64,000 nt of DNA from Methanofollis aquaemaris (lineage in GTDB: Archaea > Halobacteriota > Methanomicrobia > Methanomicrobiales > Methanofollaceae): NCBI RefSeq assembly GCF_017357525.1, contig NZ_CP036172.1, positions 1,896,561 to 1,960,560 of the forward strand, read 5' to 3'. Within the stretch, counting starts at the first letter, position 1; every line of letters starts with the position of its first letter. Under the pieces are notes generated by a model, which saw nothing but the letters and a program-made list of their open reading frames with translations, was not told the DNA's origin and did no database searches. The position numbers and the translations under genes were made by a program. Positions 28,000 through 39,000 of this stretch are shown here, in pieces.

Positions 28000-28090
28000 A
28001 TTTATCCAACCTGAAAATATCCTGATATTTTCTGACCGCTGTCTTGGGGGTGAAGATATTGATACTCCTGTCGGAGAAGGAGGGGCCGGT

Positions 28091-28984
28091 TCATCCTCCC
28101 CGCGCTTCCCTGAGCACCTGGCAGGAGCGGCAGCGCTCGCCGGCATAGGGTTCGCCGCAGACCTCGCAGACCTTCAGGCTCTCCCCGGTCGTGCCGCAGA
28201 CCCCGGAGAGTTCTTCGCCCAGGTTCTTGAGCGCGAACCTCGCGGCCGGGTGGCGGAGGGCATAGTCGTTGAGGAGGTTTCTGACATCTCCCCTGAGGGC
28301 GGTGCGGGAGTACGGGCACGCCCCCTCCTCGAAGTGCGCCAGGGTCAGGTGGGCATACAGGGCAACCTCACGTTCGGGTACCATGGCGAAGGGTTTGATC
28401 CTCGGGACGACCCCTGCCATCGGGGTCTGTTTCCCAAGCAGCCGCGCCGCGTCCCCTCTGAGGACGTTCATCAGTATCGACTGGGCCTCGTCGTCGAGGT
28501 TCATCCCGACGGCAAGTCTGGTTGCCCCGAGGTCGCGGGCGGCGGCGTTGAGGCAGTGACGACGGAGCACTCCGCAGTAGGTGCAGGAGAGGGTGTCCCC
28601 CTTCTGCTCCACGATCCGGTCGGTGGTGGTCCCGAGCATCTCCGTAAAGGAGACGCAGTGCCAGGGGACGCCGTGGTTCTCTGCGATCTCGCGGGCCACG
28701 GTTGGATCGCGGTACCCGGCGATCCCCTCGTCCACGGTGAGGGCGAGTAGGGTGACGTCCCGGCGTTCACCAAAGGTTCTGGCAAGAAAGTGGAGGAGGG
28801 CGCCGGAGTCCTTCCCACCTGAGAGGGCGACCGCGATGGTGTCTCCCGACCGGACCCACCGGCGTTTTCTGATCTCCCGCTTCGCCTTTGCCTCCACATC
28901 GGCGATAAAGTGGTCCCTGCAGAGGTGAAGCCCTGAGTAGCGCTGCCAGATCACCGCTTCCTTCCTGCACTTTGAACACTGCAT
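28091..28984 (-). CDS. tRNA 2-thiolation ATPase, TtuA/Ncs6 family
   Basis: A 297-residue PP-loop enzyme that likely introduces sulfur at a tRNA uridine. An N-terminal zinc ribbon (CSKCRKEAVI, then C-x2-H pair in LCRDHF), ATP motif VALSGGKDSGAL, iron-sulfur cysteines in CTYCG and in the later ACPYSR, and a C-terminal zinc ribbon (CEVCGEPYAGERCRSC) are present. That is the full TtuA layout. The start is set at 28984 because the minus-strand TATA box at 29020-29027 would put the transcript start near 29000, after the alternative ATG at 29011. It is divergent from RIO2. Confidence 0.88.
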   Translation of the reverse strand: MQCSKCRKEAVIWQRYSGLHLCRDHFIADVEAKAKREIRKRRWVRSGDTIAVALSGGKDSGALLHFLARTFGERRDVTLLALTVDEGIAGYRDPTVAREIAENHGVPWHCVSFTEMLGTTTDRIVEQKGDTLSCTYCGVLRRHCLNAAARDLGATRLAVGMNLDDEAQSILMNVLRGDAARLLGKQTPMAGVVPRIKPFAMVPEREVALYAHLTLAHFEEGACPYSRTALRGDVRNLLNDYALRHPAARFALKNLGEELSGVCGTTGESLKVCEVCGEPYAGERCRSCQVLREARGG

Positions 28985-29002
28985 TGCCCTGACCTGATCA
29001 AA

Positions 29003-29027
29003 CTTTATCATCAGCCCTGATATAATC
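29003..29027. promoter_or_regulatory. Shared divergent promoter between TtuA-like and RIO2 genes
   Basis: On the minus strand ATTATATC (29027-29020) fits a TATA box for the TtuA-like gene. On the plus strand CTTTATCA (29003-29010) fits one for RIO2, giving very short leaders in both directions. Confidence 0.4.
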
Positions 29028-29037
29028 TGTAGTACGC

Positions 29038-29895
29038 ATGCCAGTTTCTCCTGAGCAGATGAAGGCTCTGCACAAATACGACCTTAACGTCCTGTATGCC
29101 ATCGAGCGTCTGATGCAACGGTACGCCTGGGTGCCTCTCGATGTCCTGAAGACAGCAACAAAACTTTCGGAGTCGGAACTGACGTATCGGCTCGGCCGAC
29201 TCATCGAATGGGACCTGGTCAGGTCCGACGCGGTGCCGTACCCCGGTTACGCCCTCATCTTCGGGGGGTATGATACCCTCGCCCTTCAGACCCTCATCAA
29301 GCGGGGTTCGGTCTCGGCCCTCGGTCCTGTTATCGGGGTCGGGAAAGAGTCCGAGGTCTATGGGGGCCTTGGCCTTGGGCCGGTGGTCCTGAAGTTCCAT
29401 CATGTGGGGCAGCGATCCTTTCAGTCGGCCAGGAAGGAGCGGGGGTATATGCCTGGCGGCGGCCACTGCCCCTGGATCTTCGCCTCGGCAAAGTCGGCCG
29501 AGCAGGAGTTCGAGGCCCTCTCCCGTCTCTCACCTGAGGTCTCGGTCCCGGTCCCGGTCGACCGATCCCGCCATGTGGTGGTGATGTCCGAGGTGCAGGG
29601 GGTGAACCTGAACCGCTGCATCCTCGAAGAGCCGCGTATGGTCCTCGATGAGATCCTGGAGAATGTCAGGCTCGCCTATGCGAAGGGCGTGATCCATGCC
29701 GATCTCTCGGAGTACAATATCATGCATGACGGGGAGAAGGTCTGGCTCATCGACTGGCCGCAGTGGATCGAGACCGACCACCCGAACGCCGAGGCGATCC
29801 TTCGCCGCGACATCGAGAATGTGCTTACGTTTTTCAGGAAAAAGTACCGGATAGACTATCCCACCGAGGAGGCGGTGGGTGTGGTGGTCGGGTGA
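29038..29895 (+). CDS. rio2: RIO-type serine/threonine protein kinase 2
   Basis: A 285-residue atypical kinase/ATPase needed in archaea and eukaryotes for small ribosomal subunit maturation. The N-terminal winged helix occupies about residues 1-85. The kinase domain follows with the Gly-loop GVGKESEVYGG, catalytic loop HADLSEYNI (Ala replaces the usual Gly before Asp) and the metal-binding IDWPQWIE. The stop overlaps the GTG start of the COG2433 gene. Confidence 0.93.
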   Translation: MPVSPEQMKALHKYDLNVLYAIERLMQRYAWVPLDVLKTATKLSESELTYRLGRLIEWDLVRSDAVPYPGYALIFGGYDTLALQTLIKRGSVSALGPVIGVGKESEVYGGLGLGPVVLKFHHVGQRSFQSARKERGYMPGGGHCPWIFASAKSAEQEFEALSRLSPEVSVPVPVDRSRHVVVMSEVQGVNLNRCILEEPRMVLDEILENVRLAYAKGVIHADLSEYNIMHDGEKVWLIDWPQWIETDHPNAEAILRRDIENVLTFFRKKYRIDYPTEEAVGVVVG

Positions 29896-31862
29896 AGGTC
29901 TTCGGGGTCGACATCATCAGGGGCTCGGTCCGTTCCAGGACCGAACGGCCGGTCTATGCCCTGGTCGTCCTGGAGGACGGCGAGGTGGTCGCCACCATGC
30001 AGGTGAATGCCTTCCGTCTCTCCAGGCTGATCGGACGCGAAGAGCCCGATATCCTGGCCACCGACTCGGTCCAGGAACTCGCTGTCGACCAGCGTGCCCT
30101 CGTTGGCTTTATGCAGACCCTGCCGACGAAGACGGCGCTGGTGCAGGTGACCGGCGGCGAGCGCAAAGAGACGCTCCAGAAGGTGGCCGGGCGGTACAAT
30201 ATCCTGGTCGAGAAGACCGACCCCTTTGCCGAGGCCGGGGCGGCGGCGCGGATCGCGTACCTGGGCGGCGGCGCGGTGGTGGTCGCCTTCGAGAAGACGA
30301 CCGAGGTCACGGTCTCCCGCCACCGTTCGCCCGGCAAGGGGGGATGGAGCCAGAACCGGTACGTGCGCAAGGTGCACGGGGCGGTGCGGGAGCGGGCCCG
30401 CGAGGTGGAGGGGCATCTCGTGGCTGCCGGGCTGCGGTACGAGAAGAGCGAACGGCTTGCCTTCGGGGGGTTCTCGCGGGTGCAGTTTGTGGTCTATGCA
30501 CTCAGAGACGAGATCCCGGTGCGGACGTATGCGGGGGCCGACGTGCAGGTGCGGGTGCAGGGGCGGCGTCTGGACAGGATCCGGTACGAGCCACTCTCGC
30601 GCCGGCCGCGCTACCTGATCGTGGGGATCGATCCGGGCACGACGACCGGGATCGGGGCGGTGACGCTGGAGGGCGAGGTGGTGGAGATCTTCTCGTCCAG
30701 GCAGATGGGTCCTGCAGAGATGATCGAGCATATCACCTCGGTGGGCAAGCCGCTGATCATCGCCTCAGATGTATCGCCGATGCCCGACACTGTCGAGAAG
30801 GTGCGGCGGGCCTTCAATGCCGTGGCGTACGTCCCACCGCAGGACCGGTCGGTGGAGTTGAAACTCGACCTGACGGCCGGGAGCGGCTACGCCAACCCGC
30901 ACGAGCGCGACGCCCTCTCCGCGGCGCTGGACGCCTACCGTTCGTACAAGAACAAGTTCCAGAACATCGCCAGGCGAGTGCCGCCCGGTTTCGATCTGGA
31001 CGAGGTGCGGGCCGGGGTGTTGCGGGGGCGTTCGATCGATGCGGTGCTCACTGATCTCTCGGGACGGCAGCGGCCTACGAAGCCTGAGAAGGAGGCCGCA
31101 CCTCCGCCGGAAGTTCCAGTGGAGCGGGACGAACGCAGCGAGCGGATCGCGCAACTGGAGCGGACGGCGAAGCGACTGCGCGAGTTCGTGCAGGAACTCG
31201 AAGAGGGGATCGGCGAGAAGGACGCGGAGATCACGCGCCTGAAACGCCAGATCCGGCGCGAGCGCTCGGACCGTTCGAAGGTGGTTCTGCGGGATGCGGA
31301 ACTGGGGAAGAGGGACGCGCAGATCGCGGCGCTCAAGAAGCGGCTCAGAAAGGAAGAGAAGAGGAACAAGAGCCTGAAAAAACGGATCGAACGGATGCGA
31401 CGGGTCGAGGAACTCCAGATCGGTGAGGGACAGGCAGCGGTGAAGGCGCTCGACTCGCTCACCCACGACGCGCTCCGGGCGCTGGAGGCCGAACTGGGGC
31501 TCGGCGAGGAGGACGTCGTCTCGGTGCGGACGACCGGCGGGTGGGGCCGGAGCGTGGTGAAGGACCTGGCTGCGAGGCAGGTGCGGGCGGTGGCGGTGCC
31601 CGGCGACTCCCTCGACGAGCAGGATCCGTACCTCGTCGCCGAGGCACTGGTCGCCGGACTCCCGCTGGTCCCGGCCGGTGCGGTGGGGCTGCGGCTGATG
31701 GGTCGGATCGGGACGGTCGAGGAGGAGCATCTTGCCGCGGCCCTGGAGGCCTGGGGTGAACGGGTCGAGGCGCGTGAGCGGGAGAAGAAGGCGGCGATGC
31801 TCAACCAGGTCTTCAAGGAGTACCAGACCGAGCGGGAGAAGGAGGTGCGGCGGCGTGGATGA
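29892..31862 (+). CDS. COG2433 (DUF460) conserved archaeal protein, RNase H-like
   Basis: A 656-residue protein of the DUF460 family, conserved in archaea and uncharacterised. The first half holds an RNase H/RuvC-like fold with the segment YLIVGIDPGTTTGIGAVTL near residue 240, ending with a conserved Asp-containing HERDALSAALDAY. A long charged coiled coil follows (about residues 415-515, rich in Glu/Arg/Lys). The C-terminal 140 residues form a mixed domain. The start is GTG 29892, overlapping the RIO2 stop as GTGA. The link to RIO2 suggests a role in RNA or ribosome processing; this is inference. Confidence 0.85.
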   Translation: MKVFGVDIIRGSVRSRTERPVYALVVLEDGEVVATMQVNAFRLSRLIGREEPDILATDSVQELAVDQRALVGFMQTLPTKTALVQVTGGERKETLQKVAGRYNILVEKTDPFAEAGAAARIAYLGGGAVVVAFEKTTEVTVSRHRSPGKGGWSQNRYVRKVHGAVRERAREVEGHLVAAGLRYEKSERLAFGGFSRVQFVVYALRDEIPVRTYAGADVQVRVQGRRLDRIRYEPLSRRPRYLIVGIDPGTTTGIGAVTLEGEVVEIFSSRQMGPAEMIEHITSVGKPLIIASDVSPMPDTVEKVRRAFNAVAYVPPQDRSVELKLDLTAGSGYANPHERDALSAALDAYRSYKNKFQNIARRVPPGFDLDEVRAGVLRGRSIDAVLTDLSGRQRPTKPEKEAAPPPEVPVERDERSERIAQLERTAKRLREFVQELEEGIGEKDAEITRLKRQIRRERSDRSKVVLRDAELGKRDAQIAALKKRLRKEEKRNKSLKKRIERMRRVEELQIGEGQAAVKALDSLTHDALRALEAELGLGEEDVVSVRTTGGWGRSVVKDLAARQVRAVAVPGDSLDEQDPYLVAEALVAGLPLVPAGAVGLRLMGRIGTVEEEHLAAALEAWGERVEAREREKKAAMLNQVFKEYQTEREKEVRRRG

Positions 31863-32712
31863 ACGTGGACTCATCCGGGGCATCTCCGCGATTCTCCCAG
31901 GCGGGGCGACGGCAGACGACTGTGCGGTGCTCCCGCACGGCGACGAACTCCTCCTCCTCTCGACCGACATGCTCCACGAGACGACCGACTTCCCGGTCGG
32001 GATGACCGACGCGGAGATCGGGTGGATGGCGGCGGCGGTGACCATCTCGGATATCGCGGGGATGGGGGCGCGGCCGCTTGCCCTCCTCCTCGCGGCCGGG
32101 CTCGACCGGCCCGAACGGCTTGCCGGGATCACGGAGGGGGCGGCGCGGTGCTGCCGCACCTACGGCGCATCTCTTGTCGGCGGGGACACCGACGCCCACA
32201 CCGAACTGACTCTCGTCTCCACCGGCCTCGGTGCGGCTGAGCAGGTGGTGCGACGACGGGGCGCCCGCGTCGGCGACCTGATCTGCGTCACCGGGTACCT
32301 GGGCGGGGCACAGGCGGCGCTCTCAGGCTACGACGACTACTGGCAGCGGCTCATCGCCCCGCGGCCGCGGGTGGCCGAGGGCCGAACCCTCAATGCGGCG
32401 GGGGCGACGGCGATGATGGACATCTCGGACGGGCTTGCGATGTCGCTCCACGACCTCCTGGGCGTGAACGGGTGCGGGTTTGCAGTGGAGAGCGAGCGTC
32501 TCCCCGGTCCCGCGGGAGTGCCCGAGGCCGAAGGCCGGGCGTTCGCCCTCTCCGGCGGCGGCGACTTCGAACTCCTCTTCACCATTCCCCCCGAACACTT
32601 CCCGGTGGCGGGGGTGGAGGCGACGGCGGTCGGGCGGGCCGTCGCGGCGCATGGGGTGTGGGCCGATGGCGTGCCTCTGGCGGCGGAAGGGTATATGCAC
32701 CGGTGGGAGTGA
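31855..32712 (+). CDS. thiL: Thiamine-monophosphate kinase
   Basis: A 285-residue ATP-dependent kinase converting thiamine phosphate to thiamine diphosphate. It shows the PurM/AIR-synthase-like fold: GGATADDCAVL at the start, STDMLHETTDFP, the metal site GGDTDAH, VTGYLGGAQAAL, MMDISDGLAMSLHDL and SGGGDFELLFTI. GTG 31855 gives an 8-base overlap with the COG2433 gene, so the two are coupled. Confidence 0.93.
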   Translation: MDERGLIRGISAILPGGATADDCAVLPHGDELLLLSTDMLHETTDFPVGMTDAEIGWMAAAVTISDIAGMGARPLALLLAAGLDRPERLAGITEGAARCCRTYGASLVGGDTDAHTELTLVSTGLGAAEQVVRRRGARVGDLICVTGYLGGAQAALSGYDDYWQRLIAPRPRVAEGRTLNAAGATAMMDISDGLAMSLHDLLGVNGCGFAVESERLPGPAGVPEAEGRAFALSGGGDFELLFTIPPEHFPVAGVEATAVGRAVAAHGVWADGVPLAAEGYMHRWE

Positions 32713-33075
32713 GGACTCTCTCTTTTTTCGAGCGTTAGGTTCCATCAGAAGGATAGGCGGGGGCGGCGATGAAATGGTGGTCCCACCGGCTGTCCTCTTC
32801 CAGGGCTGGAGCAAGGAGCCGTGCATGCCCTCGGAGATCCACAAGAATTTTTCATCAGGCATACGTGCGCCCCGACGGCCTCCCCCGCCGTCCATCCCCC
32901 TCTATGCCCTCCACCGGGCGGTACCAAAAGAAGGAATCAACGTTCTCTCGGTGGGATTTATAGATCGTCTGTGGTTTTGAAAATCAATATATCAAATAAT
33001 GACATCCTGAACCGATCGAAAATAGGATATATTGTTGTCAAATTATAGTTACTCATCCAGATCCGCTTCATTTTC
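32713..33075. repeat. Gene-free spacer with a partial dispersed repeat and the promoter of the PKD protein
   Basis: No gene is seen. AAGGATAGGCGGGGGCG at about 32750-32766 is repeated almost exactly near 43927-43943, in another repeat-bearing spacer. The second half is AT-rich; TAGGATATATTG (33023-33034) and AAATTATAGT (33040-33049) are TATA candidates for the surface-protein gene. Confidence 0.45.
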
Positions 33076-33081
33076 AGGAGG
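33076..33081 (+). promoter_or_regulatory. Perfect Shine-Dalgarno (AGGAGG) in front of an ATC codon
   Basis: AGGAGG at 33076-33081 is five bases before ATC 33087. The frame opened there encodes a proper signal peptide, yet no ATG, GTG or TTG exists in that frame between the stop at 33000 and GTG 33207. Confidence 0.6.
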
Positions 33082-33086
33082 TTCTT

Positions 33087-36000
33087 ATCACGACTGAACG
33101 GTTCATCTTCAAGCAATCCAGAGACCGAATAACCGGACATATATTTCTCATCGGCATCGTCCTGCTCGCCCTCGCGCTCGCCTCCCCGCCGGCGGCGGCG
33201 GCGGAGGTGCCGGTCACCCCCGGCGCGAGCATCCAGGACGTGGTCGACATCGCCGCCCCCGGCGACGTCATCACCGTCAACGCAGGCACCTATGACGAGG
33301 ATGTAACGGTGGACAAACGCCTCACCCTCAGGGGCGAGGGAGATGTGATCGTCAACGGCGGTTTCGTCCTCACCGGTACCGCCGACGGTACGACGGTCGA
33401 GAACTTCATCGTGAATCAGGGTACGGATTCTGTGGCCATCAATGTCAATTCTGTCAACGACGCCGTGGTGCGGGGGTGCACGGTCTCCGGCGGGATATAT
33501 GGGATCTATATCCAATCTGCGACGAACTGCACGGTGGAAGGGTGCACGGTGAGTAATGTCGAAAATAACGGCATCCACCTAGAATCCGCAGGTCAGTCCC
33601 AGGTCCTGGACAACCAGGTGAGCGGATGTGGGGGGGGATTTAGTGGGTTTGGCATCTTACTCTATACCAATTCCCCAGACTGTCTTATCTCTGGGAACAC
33701 CGTCCAGGGCTGCACAGATAGAGGGATTCAGATCCAGTCCGGGTGCCAGGGCGCTGTGATTGAGTCAAATATCTGTTCAGGGAATAACGGTGGTCTCCGT
33801 GTCAGTGGGTGCACCGGCACGCCCACCGTCCTGAGAGACAACACCGTCCTTGGAGACCACAACACCGCGGTCAGTCTGGAGGGGGTGGACTCTGTCATCG
33901 TCGAGAATGTGACGGCGAGGGACGGGAAAAGCGGTATTTTCCTTACCGATGCCGAGAATATCACGCTCACCAACAGCACCTTCACCGGGTTCACCGGTTA
34001 TGGACTGTTTGTTTTCTCCGGCTCTTACGCGACGAACTCCCTCATCGCAAACAACCTCTTCAACAACACCCAGAATGTCTTAATCCCGGATAAATCCGTC
34101 ACGACCGGCACCCGCTGGAACACCACACAGACCGCCGGTGAAAATATCCGCGGCGGTTCCTTCCTCGGCGGCAACCTCTGGCTGACGCCTGACGGCACCG
34201 GGTTCTCCCAGACCCGCGCTGACTTCGACCTCGATGGGATCTGCGACGAGGGCTACGACCTCGGGAATGGGTGCACCGACTCCCTCCCGCTCCAGAACGG
34301 CGGGCCGTCGGCGTCCTTCAGCGTCACGCCGTCGAGCGTGATGACCGGCATACCGGTCTCCTTCAACGACACCTCGGTGGGCGACCCCGCTTCATGGACA
34401 TGGACCTTCGACGAGGAGGACCCCATCACCATCACCGACCCGGCCGACCGGAACGTCACCCGCACCTATGATACGGCGGACACCTACCAGGCGACCCTGA
34501 CGGTCAAAAACGAGTTCGGCACCAACACCACGACCCGCACCGTCACCATCGAACCCTTCAGCATCCAGGGCGCAGTGAACGCCGCCGCCCCCGGCGACGT
34601 CGTCCTCGTCCCGTCCGGCACTTATGAGGAGGACGTGACGGTGAACAAGAACATCACCCTGCGGGGGAGCGAGAATGCGGTCCTCAACGGCAGGATCACG
34701 ATCATCGGTGTCGATGGGGCGACGGTCGAGCACCTCACCGTGAACGGAGTTGAGGGCGACTCGGCCATCGAACTCTTCAGTGTCAGCGGGTGCACGGTCA
34801 GGGACAACACCGTGACCGGCGGGAGATACGGGATCAGTCTTGGCTGTGGGTCTTCGGACTGTCTGGTCTCGGGCAATCATGTCGAAGGGTATAGTAACGG
34901 CGGCATTGTCCTCTCCGGCTGCGGTTCAGGAAACGAGGTCGTTGCCAACACCTGTTCGGGTGGGAATTACGGTTTCGAGGTTAAATCTTGCACGGGACCA
35001 AACACCCTGCGGGACAACATCGCCCTCCATACAAATAGAGCGATCCAGTTGAATTATCCCGGTTCTGTCGTCATCGAGAATGTCACGTTGAAAGGAGGTA
35101 CCGATGGCGTCGCCCACTATGGAGAAGACGACCTCACGCTCACCAACAGCACCATCGTCGGGTTCAACCATGGACTGTACTTTCAATCTGGGTCCTGCCA
35201 GGATCACGCCCTCATCGCAAACAACCGCTTTAACAACACAAATAACGTCAGGATCGATCCCGGCGCCGACCTCTCCAACGTCCGCTGGAACACGACAAAG
35301 ACCGCCGGTGAAAATATCCGCGGCGGTTCCTTCCGCGGCGGCAACCTCTGGCTGACGCCCGAGGGCACCGGGTTCTCCCAGACCCACGCCGACTTCGACC
35401 TCGACGGGTTCTGCGACGAGGGCTACGACCTCGGGAATGGGTGCACCGACTATCTCCCGCTCCAGAACGGGGGGCCGTCGGCGTCCTTCACCGTGGCTCC
35501 GCCGACCATCATGACCGGCGTGCCGGTCTCCTTCAACGACACCTCGGTGGGCGACCCCTCCTCATGGACATGGACCTTCGACGGGGAGACAGAGACCACC
35601 CGGAACGTCACCCACACCTACGCGACCGCGGGCACCCACCAGGCGACCCTGACGGTCAAAAACGAGTTCGGCACCAACACCACGACCTGCACGCTCGACG
35701 TCACCCCCTACACCATCCAGGGCGCAGTGGACGCCGCCGCCCCCGGCGACGTCGTCCTCGTCCCGGCCGGCGAATATACCGAGAGCGTGAGGGTGGACAA
35801 GAACATCACCCTGCGGGGGAGCGAGGGTGCGGTCCTCAACGGCAGGATCACGATCACCTCCGGTGCCGACGGTGCGACCGTCGAAAACCTCACCGTGAAC
35901 TGCGGAGGCATCACGTCCATCACCCTCTCCGGGGTCAGCGGGTGCACGGTCAGGAACAACACCGTGACCGGCGGCTACAGCGGGATCTGTCTTGATTCTG

Positions 36001-39000
36001 GGTCTTCGAACTGTCTGGTCTCAGGCAATCGCGTTGAAGGTTATAGTCAGAACGGCATCTGTATCAAAATGTGGAGTTCAGGAAACGAGATCGTCGCCAA
36101 CACCTGCTCAGGTGGGTTTTATGGTTTCCATATCGAGAATTGCAGGGGACCAAACACCCTGCGGGATAACACCGTCCTCAATGCAACAAACGGAATCAAT
36201 CTGCCTAATCCTGGTCCCGTCGTCATCGAGAATGTCACGATGCACATAAAACCCGGTGGCCAGGGCGTCATCTTCTCTGGGAACGATGCCCTCACGCTCA
36301 CCAACAGCATCATCACCGGGGCCTCTGTGGGACTGAGTCTTTCACCCGATTCCGGCCTCGATCACATGCTCATCGCAAACAACCTCTTCAACAACACACA
36401 GAACCTCTATATCGGGTATGGTGCCGACCTGAGCGGCGCCAGGTGGAACACCACAAAGACCGCCGGTGAAAATATCCGCGGCGGTCCGTCCCTCGGCGGC
36501 AACCTCTGGCTGACGCCCGAGGGCACCGGGTTCTCAGAGACCCACCTCGACCTCGACGGCGATGGGATCTGCGACGAGCGTTACGACCTCGGGGCGGGAT
36601 GCATCGATCACCTCCCGCTCCACACCTGCCTCCCGACCGCGAACTTCACCGTCACCCCCGCCGGCGGCAGCACCCCGCTCGAGGTGCAGTTCGCCGACGC
36701 CTCCTCGGGCGTCAACCCCCGCACCTATTCCTGGGACTTCGGGGACGCCACCTCCGACCAGGCCGCCCCCTCCCACACCTTCACGACCAACGGCACCTAC
36801 CAGGTGAGCCTGACGGTCACCAACGACTTCGGGAGCGACACGACGACCAGGACGGTCACCGCCCTCGACCCGCCGATAGCCGTCATCTCCACGAATCTGA
36901 CGGAGGGCAATGCCCCGCTGACCGTGCAGTTCACCGACGACTCGACCGGGTGCGTCTTCACCCGCCTCTGGGACTTCGACGACAGGACGAACGCCACCGC
37001 TGCCGGGGTCTCGCACACCTTCGAGAACCCCGGCACCTACAACGTCACCCTCAACGCGAGCAACCCCTACGCCTCCGCCGAGGCGGCGGTGAAGGTCGTG
37101 GTGCTCGCCCCGCCGGAGGCAAACTTCACCTTCACGCCCACGGCCGGGAACACCCCGCTGACGGTGACCTTCAACGAGACCACGACCGGCGACGTCGATA
37201 CCTGGGCGTGGGACTTCGGCGACGGCACCCCGACCGTATCCGGCCGGAACGTCACCCATACCTTCAATGAGCGCGGCACGTTTCCGGTGACCCTGACCGC
37301 AAGCAATGCCTTCGGATCGAACGCCACGACCCGGACGGTGACGGTGCACGCCGCACCGGCGGCCGGTTTCGACCTGAACGTCTCTGAGGGCAACGACCCG
37401 CTGACCGTGCTCGTCACCAACACCTCGACCGGCGACTTCACGAAATGTGTCCTGGACTTCGGCGACGGTACCGGGACGGTGGTGATGTCCGGGGAGACGG
37501 CCGCCCATACCTTCGCCAGACCCGACACCTACACGATCACGCTCAACGCGAGCAACGCGTACGGGTTCAACCGCACCACCTCCACGGTGACGGTGCACGC
37601 CGCGCCAGCGGCCGGTTTCGACCTGAACGTCTCTGAGGGCAACGACCCGCTGACCGTGCTCGTCACCAACACCTCGACCGGCGACTTCACGAAATGTGTC
37701 CTGGACTTCGGCGACGGTACCGGGACGGTGGTGATGACCGGGGAGACGGCCGCCCATACCTTCGCCAGACCCGACACCTACACGATCACGCTCAACGCGA
37801 GCAACGCGTACGGGTTCAACCGCACCACCTCCACGGTGACGGTGCTCCCGCCACCGGTCGCGGCCTTCACGCAGAATATCGACGAAGGCAATGCACCATT
37901 GACCGTTGCGTTCACCGACGGATCGACGGGCAACGTGACCGCGTGGCAGTGGGACTTCGGCGACGGCAATGTCTCGACCGAAGAGAATCCATCGCACGAG
38001 TACGTGACGCCAGGGACGTATCCCGTCGTGTTGAACGCGAGCAACGTCTACGGGTTCAGTCTCTCTGACTCGACCGTGACGATCCTCGCCCCGCCGAAGG
38101 CGAACTTCACGCAGAGTGCGGACGAAGGCAACGCACCTCTTGCGGTTACCTTCACTGATGGATCGACGGGCAACGTCACCTCATGGCAGTGGGACTTCGG
38201 CGACGGCAATGTCTCGACCGAAGAGAATCCATCGCACGAGTACGTGACCGCCGGGACGTACACTGTCCAGTTGAACGCGAGCAACGCGTACGGCTTCAGC
38301 CTCTCAGAGTCCAGCGTGACAATCCTCGCCCCGCCGCTCGCCCGGTTCGGCAGCAAGGTTGGTGCCGACGGTAACCTGCGGGAGGTCGCCTTCACCGACC
38401 GGTCGACCGGGAACATCACCGCGTGGCAGTGGGAGTTCGGGGACGGCGCCTCTTCGACCAACCCGAACCCGGTCCACACCTATGCGGAGTTTGGGACCTA
38501 CAACGTCACCCTGAGCGTGCGGAACGCCTACGACGCAAACGCCACCACCGCCGCCGTCACCCTCACCACTCCCTCATCTCATGGCGGTCGCTCGCCCGCA
38601 TCGGCCGGTGCGGCAAGCAAGATCCCGGCCGGCGGCCACGCCTCCTTCGGGGTGCGTGAATCGGCGATCCATGAGGTGACGGTGACAGCCTCCGATGCGA
38701 TCTCGCGCGTCCTGGTCACCGTCGAACCGACGACAAAGCCGAACAGTATCGAAGCTCCGGCCGACGCCGTCTACGAGTACGACCAGGTGACGCTGTACCA
38801 TACCACCGAAGATGCCCTTGCCGGCGCCGCCTTCGACTTCACCGTTCCAAAAACGTGGCTCGATGAGCAGGGCGCCGGTCCCGATGACGTGGTGCTGTAC
38901 CGCTACCACGACGGTGCGTGGCACGCCCTCCCGACCAGCGTGGTCTCGGAGGATGAGAGTGGATACTCCTTCACCGCCGAAAGTCCGGGCTTCGCCTTCT

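Noticed and set aside
33000-33207. A frameshift restoring an ATG for the PKD protein
   Set aside because: No ATG with a ribosome binding site in another frame leads into the signal-peptide region without stops.
37341-37838. Tandem repeats as a CRISPR or satellite array
   Set aside because: The repeats are in frame, 249 bases long, code for PKD domains and have no spacers.
36534-37997. 487-residue open frame opposite the PKD array
   Set aside because: Its repeats mirror the sense-strand PKD repeats and it is rich in Gly/Arg/Val as expected of a GC shadow.
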